Source: Bacillota bacterium
GTDB lineage: Bacteria > Bacillota > Clostridia > Acetivibrionales > DSM-1351
Direction: 5' to 3'
Assembly: GCA_023409265.1 (NCBI GenBank)
Contig: JAEYHZ010000009.1
Coordinates: forward strand, 1 to 64,000
Length of the DNA stretch: 64,000 bases
Of this stretch, positions 34,895-43,902 are shown in pieces. The notes below the pieces were generated by a model. That model had not been told where the DNA came from. It did no database searches and saw nothing but the letters and a program-made list of their open reading frames with translations. Each line of letters starts with the position of its first letter. Position 1 is the stretch's first letter. A program made the translations under genes and the position numbers.

Positions 34895-35866
34895 TTAAAT
34901 TACAAATTTCTTATAATTGCCCGCAAGTTCAAGCCCCGTGTTCTTTCCGATACCATCATAGATCACCTTGCCGGTTTTTTCACACAGCTGCACTTTTACT
35001 ACCGATGTAATTGATTCTGTTATATCAACTTCCATAATTCCTTTTTTAGGAGCCTTGAGAATACCTCCCCTGCTATACTCGGCTTCTAAATAAAGCATAT
35101 ATTTCGAGTCCTCAACTATAACGGCAAGTGATTTTTCATTTACCTTCAATTCTTTTATATGAGCTCCGGTGTAGGTTGCAAATCTCAGAAAAGTATCATC
35201 CAGTTTCAAAAAAGAAATCATACCGTCAAATTCCCTGTGAAACCATGGAATAGATGCAATTGAAAACATTAGTGATGTATTGCTTTGATTGAAATTGTTT
35301 GATTGAAGCCATATCCAGGAATGAGGAAAGGATTTGCCCCAGTCCTTTTCAAGGTAACCATAGCCACCTGTAAAATCAATATATTTTCCATTATAATTGA
35401 TACCGCCCCTAAGTTCAGAGTGAATATTTACTATTCCATGATGGCATTCCATGAACGGAACGAAGGAATAGGGTCCCATAATTCCCGGATTAATCGGGCT
35501 TTTTGGAAATGGAACATTATTAATAAATTCAATATTTCCATTAACACTTAAATCATCAGATTGAAGGTCTATCTGCAGGAGGTACTTAGTAAAGTAGTTT
35601 TTGTCTATTGTAATATTCAGATCTTTTTCCGAGTAGAAAAATTCCTCTATAGGGTATGTTATGAATTTGGTTAACCCTGTTCTTGCATCTATAAACTGAA
35701 CAAAGGAATGTTTGTTCTTCTTGTTTATAGCTACTCCGGGAATTACAGCTAAAATATTTTTTGATTCTCTGTCAATAATTTTATAATACCAACCCTCGAA
35801 GTAATTGTTTCGTTTATATTTGCCCTGATAAATTTCAGGATTGAAAATTCTTCTTATTGTGTACAT
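34895..35866 (-). CDS. Tocopherol cyclase-like family protein
   Basis: A 323-residue protein resembling the tocopherol cyclase family: FNPEIYQG, NNYFEGWYYKII, FVQFIDARTG, PGIMGPYSFVPFMECHHGIV, GGYGYLEKDWGKSFPHSWIWLQSNNF. Plant and cyanobacterial members close the chromanol ring of vitamin E, but an anaerobic clostridium is not expected to make tocopherol. Bacterial relatives are of unknown function and share a lipocalin-like double domain. No signal peptide is seen. Start ATG 35866 has GGAGACC upstream; a TATAACG element sits only 18 bp before it and may have changed its promoter. Confidence 0.85.
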   Translation of the reverse strand: MYTIRRIFNPEIYQGKYKRNNYFEGWYYKIIDRESKNILAVIPGVAINKKNKHSFVQFIDARTGLTKFITYPIEEFFYSEKDLNITIDKNYFTKYLLQIDLQSDDLSVNGNIEFINNVPFPKSPINPGIMGPYSFVPFMECHHGIVNIHSELRGGINYNGKYIDFTGGYGYLEKDWGKSFPHSWIWLQSNNFNQSNTSLMFSIASIPWFHREFDGMISFLKLDDTFLRFATYTGAHIKELKVNEKSLAVIVEDSKYMLYLEAEYSRGGILKAPKKGIMEVDITESITSVVKVQLCEKTGKVIYDGIGKNTGLELAGNYKKFVI

Positions 35867-35884
35867 TTATCCGGTCTCCGTTAT

Positions 35885-35953
35885 TATAACGCATAAGCTT
35901 AAATAGAAAATTCTTCGGCTGTAGAGGTGACATACAACTATAGCCTCGTTATA
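35885..35953 (+). repeat. TATAACG dispersed element, copy B (69 bp)
   Basis: Bounded by TATAACG (35885-35891) and CGTTATA (35947-35953), an exact 7-bp inverted repeat. The left part (GCATAAG, TAGAAAATTCTTCGGCTGTAGA) matches copies A and D. The middle is shorter. It lies between the tocopherol-cyclase-like gene and the hydrolase gene. Confidence 0.7.
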
Positions 35954-35983
35954 TAGACCGATTTTACCCAATAAAAAGCTGTC

Positions 35984-37564
35984 TTATTCCAATTTATTTA
36001 CAAATTCAGCAATATCGTCTACGACATATTGGGGAATATTCAAATCAGAATAATATTCCTCAGGAGTGCTGTCTCCCTCCCCCTCGGTATACAGATGATT
36101 GAGTTTGGGGTACAGTTTGAATATGGCCTTATCATTATCTGCAAAAGCCGATTGCCAGTTTGTGAAATCAATATCAGGACTTACCTCAAAATCTCTTTTC
36201 CCCTGCATTATCAAAACAGGCTTATCGAGTTTTTTTGCAAGGCCAAGTGCATCATAGCTTTTCATGTAGTTATAATAATATTCATTACCCAGGGTATAAT
36301 CTTCGGGGGGATTTCTAAAATCAAAATCCTCCGATTTGAGAATTGAGACCTGCTTTTTTACATATTCCAGTTGTAAGTTGCTTACCATTCCTTTCCCATT
36401 TAAATATTCAAGGTATTCAGGAATAATATCATATTGCGGCCTTGAGCTGCCGCTCATGATAATTCCGGCTTTAAAAATTTGCGAGCCTGTTGCTAAAATC
36501 TGCGGCAGTGCATATCCCCCGAGATCGTAGCCCAAAACAATTATCTTGTCTTTATCAATTTTATCTAATTTTTTCAGGTACTCGGCTGCTTCATACGCGT
36601 CCTGTTCAATTTCTTCATTTATCGTTATGTTACCTATCAAATTTATTTTTGTGCTATGTACCAGTGTTCTCTTGTCATATCGTAACACTGCTATATTCTT
36701 TGATGCCAGCCCATAGGCCAAATCCCTGAAAGGCTTTAAATATCCGGTTGTCTCGTTTCTGTCATTCGGACCCGCTCCATGCACCAGAATAACAACCGGA
36801 AAGGGGCCATTGCCTTCAGGCATAGTGAGAGTTCCCGGAAGCTTCCACATTCCGTTCCCAAAAGTAATCTCAGTTTCGGTAAAATTACTTGCTGAGGTAT
36901 ATTGGGGAACGGATGAGGCTTTATCCGGTTTTTTCATTAAACCCAATTCGTCGATTCTTCCGTTGTAATCAAATTTTACCGAATAATATACGTTATGCTC
37001 CAGTTTTAAAGGTATTGCTATAATTCTGTGAACAGAATTGTGCCAGTATTGGCTTTTTTGTTCCTCCAACTGCAGCTTTGTAAAACTTTCGGACATAGAC
37101 CTGAGAGCTCCTGGTGTCAGATACTTTGAAAAAGAGCTGCTAAAGAGTGTTGAAGCTTCTTCCACATTACCGGTCTTAAGTAAATTGACAAATTTTCTTG
37201 CAACTATATTGAGGCAGTCCTCTACCGAAAGTTCAGTACCAAGCTCCTCATTGAGTATATTTACAGGAAGAACAGTTCTCCCCCCTGATATTTTAATTTC
37301 ATCGCTGATGTATTTTATGTAACCATTCGAAATAATTGTTTTACTGCCTGATTTCAATTCCAGGGTTTTATTTTGATACTTCAAAACAGCAGTGCGAGAG
37401 TTTCTGTCCCAGGATATGCTGCCACCAAGACTTTCAGCAATATACCTGACAGGAAAGGCTATTTCTCTTTCTTTATGCCCATCAATTATATTTTGTGCAT
37501 ATACGGTACTGCCACATATATTTAAAAGTATTGTAGTACAAAGTAATATTACGTATTTTTTCAT
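35984..37564 (-). CDS. Exported alpha/beta hydrolase with copper-amine-oxidase-like N-terminal domain
   Basis: A 526-residue protein. ATG 37564 (MKKYVILLCTTILLNICGSTVYA, a signal peptide) has GGAG upstream; the longer frame to 37714 lacks a ribosome site. Residues 25-115 match the copper amine oxidase N-terminal-like stalk (FPVRYIAESLGGSISWD). A DUF3887-like segment (about 115-215) comes next, then an alpha/beta hydrolase domain with oxyanion turn VILVHGAGPNDR and His in KLNHLYTEGEG. The nucleophile elbow reads GYDLGG, with GAT (Asp) where relatives have Ser (GHSxGG). It is thus either an unusual Asp-nucleophile enzyme or an inactive one. Confidence 0.88.
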   Translation of the reverse strand: MKKYVILLCTTILLNICGSTVYAQNIIDGHKEREIAFPVRYIAESLGGSISWDRNSRTAVLKYQNKTLELKSGSKTIISNGYIKYISDEIKISGGRTVLPVNILNEELGTELSVEDCLNIVARKFVNLLKTGNVEEASTLFSSSFSKYLTPGALRSMSESFTKLQLEEQKSQYWHNSVHRIIAIPLKLEHNVYYSVKFDYNGRIDELGLMKKPDKASSVPQYTSASNFTETEITFGNGMWKLPGTLTMPEGNGPFPVVILVHGAGPNDRNETTGYLKPFRDLAYGLASKNIAVLRYDKRTLVHSTKINLIGNITINEEIEQDAYEAAEYLKKLDKIDKDKIIVLGYDLGGYALPQILATGSQIFKAGIIMSGSSRPQYDIIPEYLEYLNGKGMVSNLQLEYVKKQVSILKSEDFDFRNPPEDYTLGNEYYYNYMKSYDALGLAKKLDKPVLIMQGKRDFEVSPDIDFTNWQSAFADNDKAIFKLYPKLNHLYTEGEGDSTPEEYYSDLNIPQYVVDDIAEFVNKLE

Positions 37565-37719
37565 ATTTAACTCCTGTATAGTATTTACTGGTAATCTAAT
37601 GTTAGCACATATGTTCAGTCGATACGTTACAGCAAGTTCAAATTTACATTTCAAAAATGTAATACAAAACCCGGCACAAAAAAAGGCAACTCCAACGAAG
37701 ATAGTTGAATTCACCTTTA

Positions 37720-37879
37720 GAGCCTGTCTAATATCTCATTGCACTTGTCATTTTGGCGGATTTTGCGCCATGCTACGTTAAATTTTCTTGTAATAAACAA
37801 ATTATTACTTCGAAAATTTGCCTTGCCTGACACAAAATCCACTCAAAATGCCTAGCACAAGCAGATATTAGACAGGCTC
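37720..37879. mobile_element. 160-bp MITE with about 50-bp imperfect inverted repeats
   Basis: Left arm GAGCCTGTCTAATATCT...ACTTGTCATTTTGGCGGATTTTG and right arm (reverse complement) GAGCCTGTCTAATATCT...CTAGGCATTTTGAGTGGATTTTG match over about 50 bases. The first 17 bases are identical. TTA lies on both sides (37717-37719 and 37880-37882), a 3-bp target duplication. It has no coding capacity. The TTA duplication and GAGCC ends resemble IS5-type elements, which could supply transposase. Confidence 0.85.
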
Positions 37880-37929
37880 TTAATATTTTCAATTGCTATG
37901 AGCAAAATATGATAATTTATTGCATTTAT

Positions 37930-38373
37930 TCAAACTGCTCTGCACTTACTGCAAAGGCCGTAGAATTGAACTCTGTGATCCTTTACCAAAAAACCGTTTT
38001 TCTTTAGAATTTGTTCTTCCAGAGAATCAAGCAGGTCTTCTTCAACCTCGGAAACCGTGCCACAGGAACTGCAGATCAAATGGTGATGCCTGTGATCTTC
38101 ATTTGGTTTAACCAGTTCATATCTGCTGAAGCCGTCATCAAAATCCAATTTGTGAACCAGTCCAAGCTTGTCCAGGAGGATCATTGTTCTATACACTGTT
38201 GCAAGGCCGATCTCCGGATGCGTTACTTTTACCAGGTTAAAAAGTTCTTCTGTACTTACATGCTGACCGGTGCATTGGATCAATGATTCGAGAATGGCAG
38301 CTCGTTGACCTGTGAATTTATATCCACATTCCTTTAATTTTTCTTTTAAAAAGCCATTATCACCAGTATTCAA
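37930..38373 (-). CDS. fur: Fur family ferric uptake regulator
   Basis: A 147-residue iron-responsive repressor. Winged helix at about 15-85 (GYKFTGQRAAILESLIQ, GLATVYRTMILLDKLGLV), His-rich metal site HRHHHLICSSCG and two CxxC zinc pairs (CSSC, CSKC). The start is taken as TTG 38373 with GGGGAG 8 bases upstream and just after the zinc-ribbon stop; the in-frame ATG at 38412 overlaps the upstream gene. The final length is normal for Fur. It is the last gene of the feo operon, which has a Fur box in front, so negative autoregulation is likely. PerR or Zur cannot be wholly excluded. Confidence 0.9.
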   Translation of the reverse strand: MNTGDNGFLKEKLKECGYKFTGQRAAILESLIQCTGQHVSTEELFNLVKVTHPEIGLATVYRTMILLDKLGLVHKLDFDDGFSRYELVKPNEDHRHHHLICSSCGTVSEVEEDLLDSLEEQILKKNGFLVKDHRVQFYGLCSKCRAV

Positions 38374-38387
38374 AAACAAAACTCCCC

Positions 38388-38555
38388 TCAGGTTTTTTTG
38401 CAGCTGTTCCATAAAGAGCATCCCTTGCAATTTTCACACCCTTTATTTTGTATATATATTTTACCACATCTTGGACATTTTGTATTTTCTTTTTTTGGGT
38501 TGTCATCCTGTGCTTCGAATAAATAATTACATTGAGGACATTTTACAAGCATCAT
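38388..38555 (-). CDS. Small zinc-ribbon protein between feoB and fur
   Basis: About 55 residues with eight Cys: CPQC and CPRC (a treble-clef or zinc-ribbon pair), then CENCKGCSLWNSC, an extra Cys-rich tail. The start is uncertain: ATG 38555, 38552 or 38564 are all possible, with GGGAAGTG upstream; a longer frame to 38606 lacks support. Located in an operon with feoA-feoB and fur, it may be a small iron-transport accessory protein or a metal-binding regulator. Not recognised as a named family. Confidence 0.7.
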   Translation of the reverse strand: MMLVKCPQCNYLFEAQDDNPKKENTKCPRCGKIYIQNKGCENCKGCSLWNSCKKT

Positions 38556-38664
38556 CGTCACCATCACTTCCCATGCCTGAGCCGATTCAAGAAATTTGCT
38601 TCGCAAAACTGTTAAGTGCTTATTTAAAGGATTTCAAAATGCTCGCAAATTATCTTGTTCGCTA

Positions 38665-38809
38665 GGGGGAACTACTTCCCCCTTCGACGAAATCCTACGG
38701 ATTTCTGAGCACCTCCTCTAAATCGGGAAGGGGAATCCCCTTTCCAATCCCCGAGTATAGGAATTTATCCTTATGAAACTTTATAGGAGTTTTATAGATT
38801 CCTATACTC
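38665..38809. repeat. Cluster of four hairpins in the feoB-zinc ribbon gap
   Basis: Four inverted repeats in a row: GGGGGAA/TTCCCCC (38665-38682), GAAATCC/GGATTTC (38689-38705), GGAAGGGG/CCCCTTTCC (38726-38745) and GAGTATAGGAAT/ATTCCTATACTC (38753-38764 with 38798-38809). The last includes the feoB stop codon. Such a row could act as a processing or stability region that lowers downstream expression. Confidence 0.7.
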
Positions 38810-40617
38810 TAAACAACAAAGCAGGCCAGCAGGCCTCCTGCCAGAAATGCTACTGCAAAGCTTCCAAGCCATATTGCCGTAGCTTCAAGCCTTGATCTTT
38901 CCTTGAATATCATTATTATTGACGCGACACACGGTACGAATAAAGTTATTGTCACCAGGGCCACAAGCATTTGTCCATTGGTTAATACCATATGGCTTAA
39001 GCCCGCTGCTCCAAAGTCCCTGCGTATAATACCCATGATAAACACAACAGATGCCTCTGCAGGGAGCCTCAACCACTGCTCGGTTATTGGTGATATGGCA
39101 TTTTCAATAACCGTTAATGCGCCGGTAAACTGTAAAATTGTAATGAGTACGGCACCTACTGCAAATATTGGAGTAGCTTCAAAAAGAAAGGCTTTAGCTT
39201 TAACCATTGTCTTCTTCATTACATTCTTAAATTGTGGAACCCTGATGGGAGGCAGGTCAATAAATAATGAGGTTGACTCACCTGGAAGGAATTTGTTCAG
39301 AAGGGTTCCCGAAATACCAAAAATAACTATTAATATAAGTGTATAAGCAACTATATACTTAATTCCCAACGGTGTCAGCAATCCGATTATTACCCCGAAT
39401 TGCGCCGAACAAGGAATAGTTAATCCCAACAGGAAAGTTGCTATCATTCTCTCCCTTTTTGACCCCAAAAGTCTTGTTGTCATTGTAGCCATTGTGACAC
39501 AGCCAAAGCCAAGTATCAGAGGAATTATTGCTCTGCCGTTCAACCCTACCCTGGATAAGGACTTGTCGGATAAGACTGCTATCCTGGGCAGGATCCCGGA
39601 ATCCTCAAGAAGAGACATCATGAGATAGAAGCCTATGGTCAGCGGCAAAAGCAGCCCAAGCATATAGATAGGTGTCATTGTAAGCAATCCGTAATCACCG
39701 ATAAACAAGCTTCCAAGAAAGGACTTCTTAGGGATAAAGCTTAAAACTGCTTCAATGAATGGTTTATAAATCCCTTCCATAACCGTACCTTCGGTGAAGT
39801 CCACAACAGTCTGCGCAATAAACACACCGATAAACCAGAACATTGCAGCCAATACTGCTATAAGTATTGGAATACCTGTTACAGGTTTCAGCAGCAGCCT
39901 TCCCAGTTTTGTTCCGAAGCTTGAGCCCTCGAAGGAATCCGAAACAACAGTATTTATGATTTCATCAACCTTCTGTCTTCTCTTTTTATATATTTCGTCA
40001 CGCTTCCCGGCTGTCGGGATACCTTTTCTTTGAGACAATACCTCATCATCTTCGAGGATAAGCAAGGCTTCTGCCTCTGGGATACCATGTGCTGCCATCT
40101 GGTTAATAAGGTCTTGTACTCCGTCTGTTTTCTTCCCTTCCTTGGCATTTTTGATATTTTTCTTTATATCCTCCATACCGGTACCTGTTAAGGCAGACGT
40201 TGCATAGACCTCAACTCCCAGTAATTCCGACAGCCTGCTGATATCCACCTGTATTCCGTTTTTGGTAGCCTCATCTATTAAATTTACTGCTACGATTACC
40301 TTCTTGCCCATATCAATAAGCTGCTGGGTTAAAAATATATCCCGCTGCATATGAACAGCATCTATAACGTTAAGTACCAGGTCTGCATTTAATATTACAT
40401 CCCTGGCAACTCTTTCTTCATCATTAAATGAGGATACACCATATATTCCAGGAGTATCCTCTACTATATATTCATCAAACCGCCCGGTACTAATATCAAC
40501 TGTTGTTCCGGGAAAATTTGATACATCCACATATTTACCTGTAAGTGAGTTAAAGAATACAGATTTGCCCACGTTAGGGTTCCCCACAAGGACCAGGTGC
40601 TTTGAATTGTCTTTCAC
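38809..40617 (-). CDS. feoB: Ferrous iron transporter FeoB
   Basis: About 602 residues. The N-terminal G domain has G1 GNPNVGKS, G2/G3 region FPGTTVD and DTPGIYG, and G4-like AVNLIDEA. A linker helix region follows (about 165-245), then two Gate domains with about eight membrane helices (LLPLTIGFYLMMSLLEDSGILPR, ILGFGCVTMATMTTRLL, TIPCSAQFGVIIGLL). It imports Fe2+ across the membrane. GTG 40617 is chosen since GGAGG lies 5 bases upstream; ATG 40641 is the alternative. It follows feoA by 44 bp. Confidence 0.95.
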   Translation of the reverse strand: MKDNSKHLVLVGNPNVGKSVFFNSLTGKYVDVSNFPGTTVDISTGRFDEYIVEDTPGIYGVSSFNDEERVARDVILNADLVLNVIDAVHMQRDIFLTQQLIDMGKKVIVAVNLIDEATKNGIQVDISRLSELLGVEVYATSALTGTGMEDIKKNIKNAKEGKKTDGVQDLINQMAAHGIPEAEALLILEDDEVLSQRKGIPTAGKRDEIYKKRRQKVDEIINTVVSDSFEGSSFGTKLGRLLLKPVTGIPILIAVLAAMFWFIGVFIAQTVVDFTEGTVMEGIYKPFIEAVLSFIPKKSFLGSLFIGDYGLLTMTPIYMLGLLLPLTIGFYLMMSLLEDSGILPRIAVLSDKSLSRVGLNGRAIIPLILGFGCVTMATMTTRLLGSKRERMIATFLLGLTIPCSAQFGVIIGLLTPLGIKYIVAYTLILIVIFGISGTLLNKFLPGESTSLFIDLPPIRVPQFKNVMKKTMVKAKAFLFEATPIFAVGAVLITILQFTGALTVIENAISPITEQWLRLPAEASVVFIMGIIRRDFGAAGLSHMVLTNGQMLVALVTITLFVPCVASIIMIFKERSRLEATAIWLGSFAVAFLAGGLLACFVV

Positions 40618-40661
40618 ATTAACCTCCATAAATTGCTGCATAGAATTCCGGTAATGCCTTG

Positions 40662-40883
40662 TCAGCTGACCTTCTGAATAACTATCTGTTCGGCCAGCTT
40701 TCTACTTATAGCTACTTCCTGCAATTTATTTTGTAAAACTATGGGTCCTGAAGGCAGTTTTTCAGAACATTTCAATTTAGAACCTTCATATATGCAAAGA
40801 CGTATGGCCTGAGCCCGGATATCCTTATCTTCAATAGAAACTATTTCAATTAATTCTCCTCGGTTAACCTTATCCAATGTCAT
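40662..40883 (-). CDS. feoA: Ferrous iron transport protein FeoA
   Basis: A 73-residue SH3-like protein that interacts with FeoB. The pattern MTLDKVNRGELIEIVSI, RLCIYEGSKLKC and the closing AISRKLAEQIVIQ are typical of FeoA. GGCGGCGGAA precedes the ATG. First gene of the feoA-feoB-zinc ribbon-fur operon, downstream of a Fur box. Confidence 0.9.
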   Translation of the reverse strand: MTLDKVNRGELIEIVSIEDKDIRAQAIRLCIYEGSKLKCSEKLPSGPIVLQNKLQEVAISRKLAEQIVIQKVS

Positions 40884-40950
40884 ATATTCCGCCGCCTTTT
40901 GATAAACTTATCTCTTTACTTGATAACTATTCTCAATATTAATAATAAAG

Positions 40951-40969
40951 CAAATGATAATCATTGTCA
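40951..40969. promoter_or_regulatory. Fur box upstream of feoA
   Basis: The 19-mer GCAAATGATAATCATTGTC matches the classic Fur box (GATAATGATAATCATTATC) at 16 of 19 positions, with the inner ATGATAATCAT intact. It is about 68 bp upstream of the feoA ATG, a position fitting repression. A weaker half-site (TTGATAACTATTCTCAATA) is at 40921-40939. Confidence 0.85.
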
Positions 40970-41007
40970 ATATTATGCAGGTTAAAAATTTGTCAATTTT
41001 TTTAATT

Positions 41008-41057
41008 AAAAAGAAGGCAGTTACTGTTGAAATTGTACAATAACCGCCTTCTTTTTT
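41008..41057. terminator. Terminator after secA
   Basis: AAAAAGAAGGC(A)GTTA / TAACCGCCTTCTTTTTT with a loop of about 17 nt; A and T tracts on both sides make it usable from either strand, about 20 bases after the secA stop. Confidence 0.8.
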
Positions 41058-41075
41058 AATTTTTAATCCCGGGCC

Positions 41076-43808
41076 TTATTTACCGCAGCAAACCTTGTAT
41101 TTCTTTCCGCTTCCACATGGACAGGGGTCATTTCTTCCCACTCTGTCGCTGTTGGTAACAGGCTTTTTCGGTTGGTCATCACCGTGGCTTGCATTAACCG
41201 GTTCAGCCACCTTTTCACGCTGAGGAGCATGTTCCCTGTCAATTCTGGACCTTACCAGCAATCTGATTGAATCCTCCTGAATGTTTTTGATCATTTCCTC
41301 GAACATCTGGAAGCCCTCAAACTTGTATTCTATAACAGGATCTCTCTGACCGTAAGCTCTTAAACCAATACCGTGCTTCAGCTGATCCATTGCATCGATG
41401 TGATCCATCCATTTCTCATCAACAACTTTAAGAAGAACAACTCTTTCAAGTTCTCTCATCAGCTCAACACCAATATCATTTTCCTTATACTCATAAATCT
41501 TGTTAACAATATCCATGAGTTGTTCCTTCAAGTCTTCCTTGTCAAAGGAAGCTCTGTCTTCCTCAGATACATTTAAAGCACCCTTTGGCAGGAACAGGTT
41601 TTCCAGGTATGCCATCATAGCATCCCAATCCCACATGTCAGCATACTGGTTTTCTGCACAATAGGTGGTAATTACTCCGTCTATAAGACTTTCAAACATT
41701 TTGATAAAGTAATCTCTCAGATTGTCTCCGTTGAGAACGGTCTTTCTCTGTGCATAGATAACCTCTCTCTGCTTGTTCATTACATCGTCATACTGAAGTA
41801 CTCTCTTACGAACGTCAAAGTTTCTTCCTTCAACTTTTTTCTGAGCGTTTTCAATAGCATTGGAAAGCATTTTATGCTCAATTGGCTGGTCATCCTCAAG
41901 ACCAAGTGCATTTACTATACTTGTAAGTCTTTCTGAACCGAACAGTCTCATCAAATCATCTTCAAGTGAAATATAGAATCTTGAGGATCCGGGATCACCC
42001 TGACGGCCGGAACGACCTCTCAGCTGATTGTCTATACGTCTTGATTCATGTCTCTCAGTTCCTATTATGTGAAGACCACCGGCCTCAACAACTTTTTCTC
42101 TTTCAGTATTTGTTACCTTTTTAAACTTGTCGTTCAGCTCTTTAAATCTGCTTCTTGCTTCAAGAATTAGTTCATCATCGGTATCGTTAAAGCTGGTCGA
42201 TGCACTTATCAGTTCCTCGGAGTAGCCCAGCTTTCTCATTTCCTGCTTTGCCATGTATTCTGAATTACCGCCGAGAACTATATCAGTTCCTCTACCGGCC
42301 ATATTTGTAGCTATGGTAACAGCTCCAAATTTACCTGCCTGGGCGATGATTTCAGCTTCCTTATCATGGTATTTTGCATTAAGCACCTGATGAGTTATTC
42401 CTTTTCTCTTCAGCATGACGCTTAGGAATTCGGATTTTTCGATGGAAATTGTACCTATAAGCGCAGGCTGACCTCTTTTATGACAATCTGCAATATCTTC
42501 TATTACGGCATTAAACTTGCCTGCTTCATTTTTATATACCACGTCAGGATTATCCTTACGTATCATATCCTTATTAGTAGGGATAACGATAACATCCAAT
42601 TTGTAAATAGTGTTGAATTCATTTTCCTCGGTCAAAGCAGTACCGGTCATACCAGCGAGTTTACTGTACATTCTGAAGTAATTCTGGAAAGTTATTGTTG
42701 CCAGAGTCTTGCTCTCCCTCTCAACCTTTACTCCTTCCTTGGCTTCAATAGCCTGATGGAGTCCGTCGCTGTAGCGTCTGCCATACATCATTCTTCCGGT
42801 AAATTCATCAACAATTATTACTTCTCCATCCTTAACAACATAGTCCTTTTCATTTTTCATTAGTCCATGTGCTCTGATAGCCTGGTTGACATGATGAGAA
42901 ATAGTCATATTCTCAGGATCGGAAAGGTTTTCAAGTCCGAAGTACTGTTCAGCCTTTTTGATACCATTTGCAGTTAGTACTGCAGTATGAGCCTTTTCAT
43001 CAACAATATAGTCTTCATCAAATACTTCGTCACTGTCAACCTTGTCATCCATCTGCTTGATTACCTTTGCTTTCAGCTTCAATGCAAAGGAATTTGCCTT
43101 TTTGTAAAGGTCAGTGGACTTATCCCCCATACCAGAAATAATAAGAGGAGTTCTGGCTTCATCTATAAGGATTGAGTCAACTTCATCGACAATAGCATAG
43201 TGCAGATCCCTTTGAACCATATCTTCCTTGTAAATTACCATATTGTCTCTCAGGTAATCAAAACCTAATTCATTATTGGTTCCATAGGTAATATCGCAAT
43301 TGTAAGCCTCGCGTCTTTCGTCATTTTCCATGTCATGCACAATGAGCCCCACCGTCAGTCCAAGGAAAGTATAAATCTTACCCATTTGCTCACTGTCACG
43401 TCTTGCCAGGTAGTCATTTACCGTAACAACATGCACACCTTTTCCTGACAATGCATTAAGATATACAGGTAAAGTTGCCACCAATGTTTTACCTTCACCT
43501 GTTTTCATTTCTGATATTCTTCCCTGATGAAGAACAATGCCGCCAATCAACTGAACTTTGAAATGCCTCATTCCAAGAACTCTCACTGATGCCTCACGAA
43601 CAACTGCAAACGCTTCCGGAAGGATATCATCAAGTGTTTCTCCATTTGCCAAACGTTCCTTGAATTCTGAAGTTTTAGCCTTTAATTGACTGTCACTAAG
43701 TTTTTGAAATTCTGGTTCAATAGCTTCAATCTTTTCAACTATGGGATAAATTCTTTTTAATTCTCTGTCACTATATGAACCAATTATTCTTTCTATTAAC
43801 TTTTTCAT
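41076..43808 (-). CDS. secA: Protein translocase ATPase SecA
   Basis: A 910-residue motor ATPase driving preproteins through SecYEG. Seen: GRISEMKTGEGKTLVATLP (Walker A), VDSILIDEARTPLIISG (DEAD-like), the preprotein-crosslinking region, TNMAGRGTDIVLGG, RQGDPGSSRFYISLEDDLMRLFG, and the C-terminal SEC-C zinc motif CPCGSGKKYKVCC. Full length for the family. GGAGGTTTAA precedes the ATG. Monocistronic, with an unusual tandem-repeat array about 95 bp upstream. Confidence 0.98.
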   Translation of the reverse strand: MKKLIERIIGSYSDRELKRIYPIVEKIEAIEPEFQKLSDSQLKAKTSEFKERLANGETLDDILPEAFAVVREASVRVLGMRHFKVQLIGGIVLHQGRISEMKTGEGKTLVATLPVYLNALSGKGVHVVTVNDYLARRDSEQMGKIYTFLGLTVGLIVHDMENDERREAYNCDITYGTNNELGFDYLRDNMVIYKEDMVQRDLHYAIVDEVDSILIDEARTPLIISGMGDKSTDLYKKANSFALKLKAKVIKQMDDKVDSDEVFDEDYIVDEKAHTAVLTANGIKKAEQYFGLENLSDPENMTISHHVNQAIRAHGLMKNEKDYVVKDGEVIIVDEFTGRMMYGRRYSDGLHQAIEAKEGVKVERESKTLATITFQNYFRMYSKLAGMTGTALTEENEFNTIYKLDVIVIPTNKDMIRKDNPDVVYKNEAGKFNAVIEDIADCHKRGQPALIGTISIEKSEFLSVMLKRKGITHQVLNAKYHDKEAEIIAQAGKFGAVTIATNMAGRGTDIVLGGNSEYMAKQEMRKLGYSEELISASTSFNDTDDELILEARSRFKELNDKFKKVTNTEREKVVEAGGLHIIGTERHESRRIDNQLRGRSGRQGDPGSSRFYISLEDDLMRLFGSERLTSIVNALGLEDDQPIEHKMLSNAIENAQKKVEGRNFDVRKRVLQYDDVMNKQREVIYAQRKTVLNGDNLRDYFIKMFESLIDGVITTYCAENQYADMWDWDAMMAYLENLFLPKGALNVSEEDRASFDKEDLKEQLMDIVNKIYEYKENDIGVELMRELERVVLLKVVDEKWMDHIDAMDQLKHGIGLRAYGQRDPVIEYKFEGFQMFEEMIKNIQEDSIRLLVRSRIDREHAPQREKVAEPVNASHGDDQPKKPVTNSDRVGRNDPCPCGSGKKYKVCCGK

Positions 43809-43902
43809 TTAAACCTCCTTGAGCCGCATTGGCTATTGGCCGCGGCTGGGCCATAAATTTTTAAGTGATTTATCTTTAATAACATTTATTTAAATAACCT
43901 TG

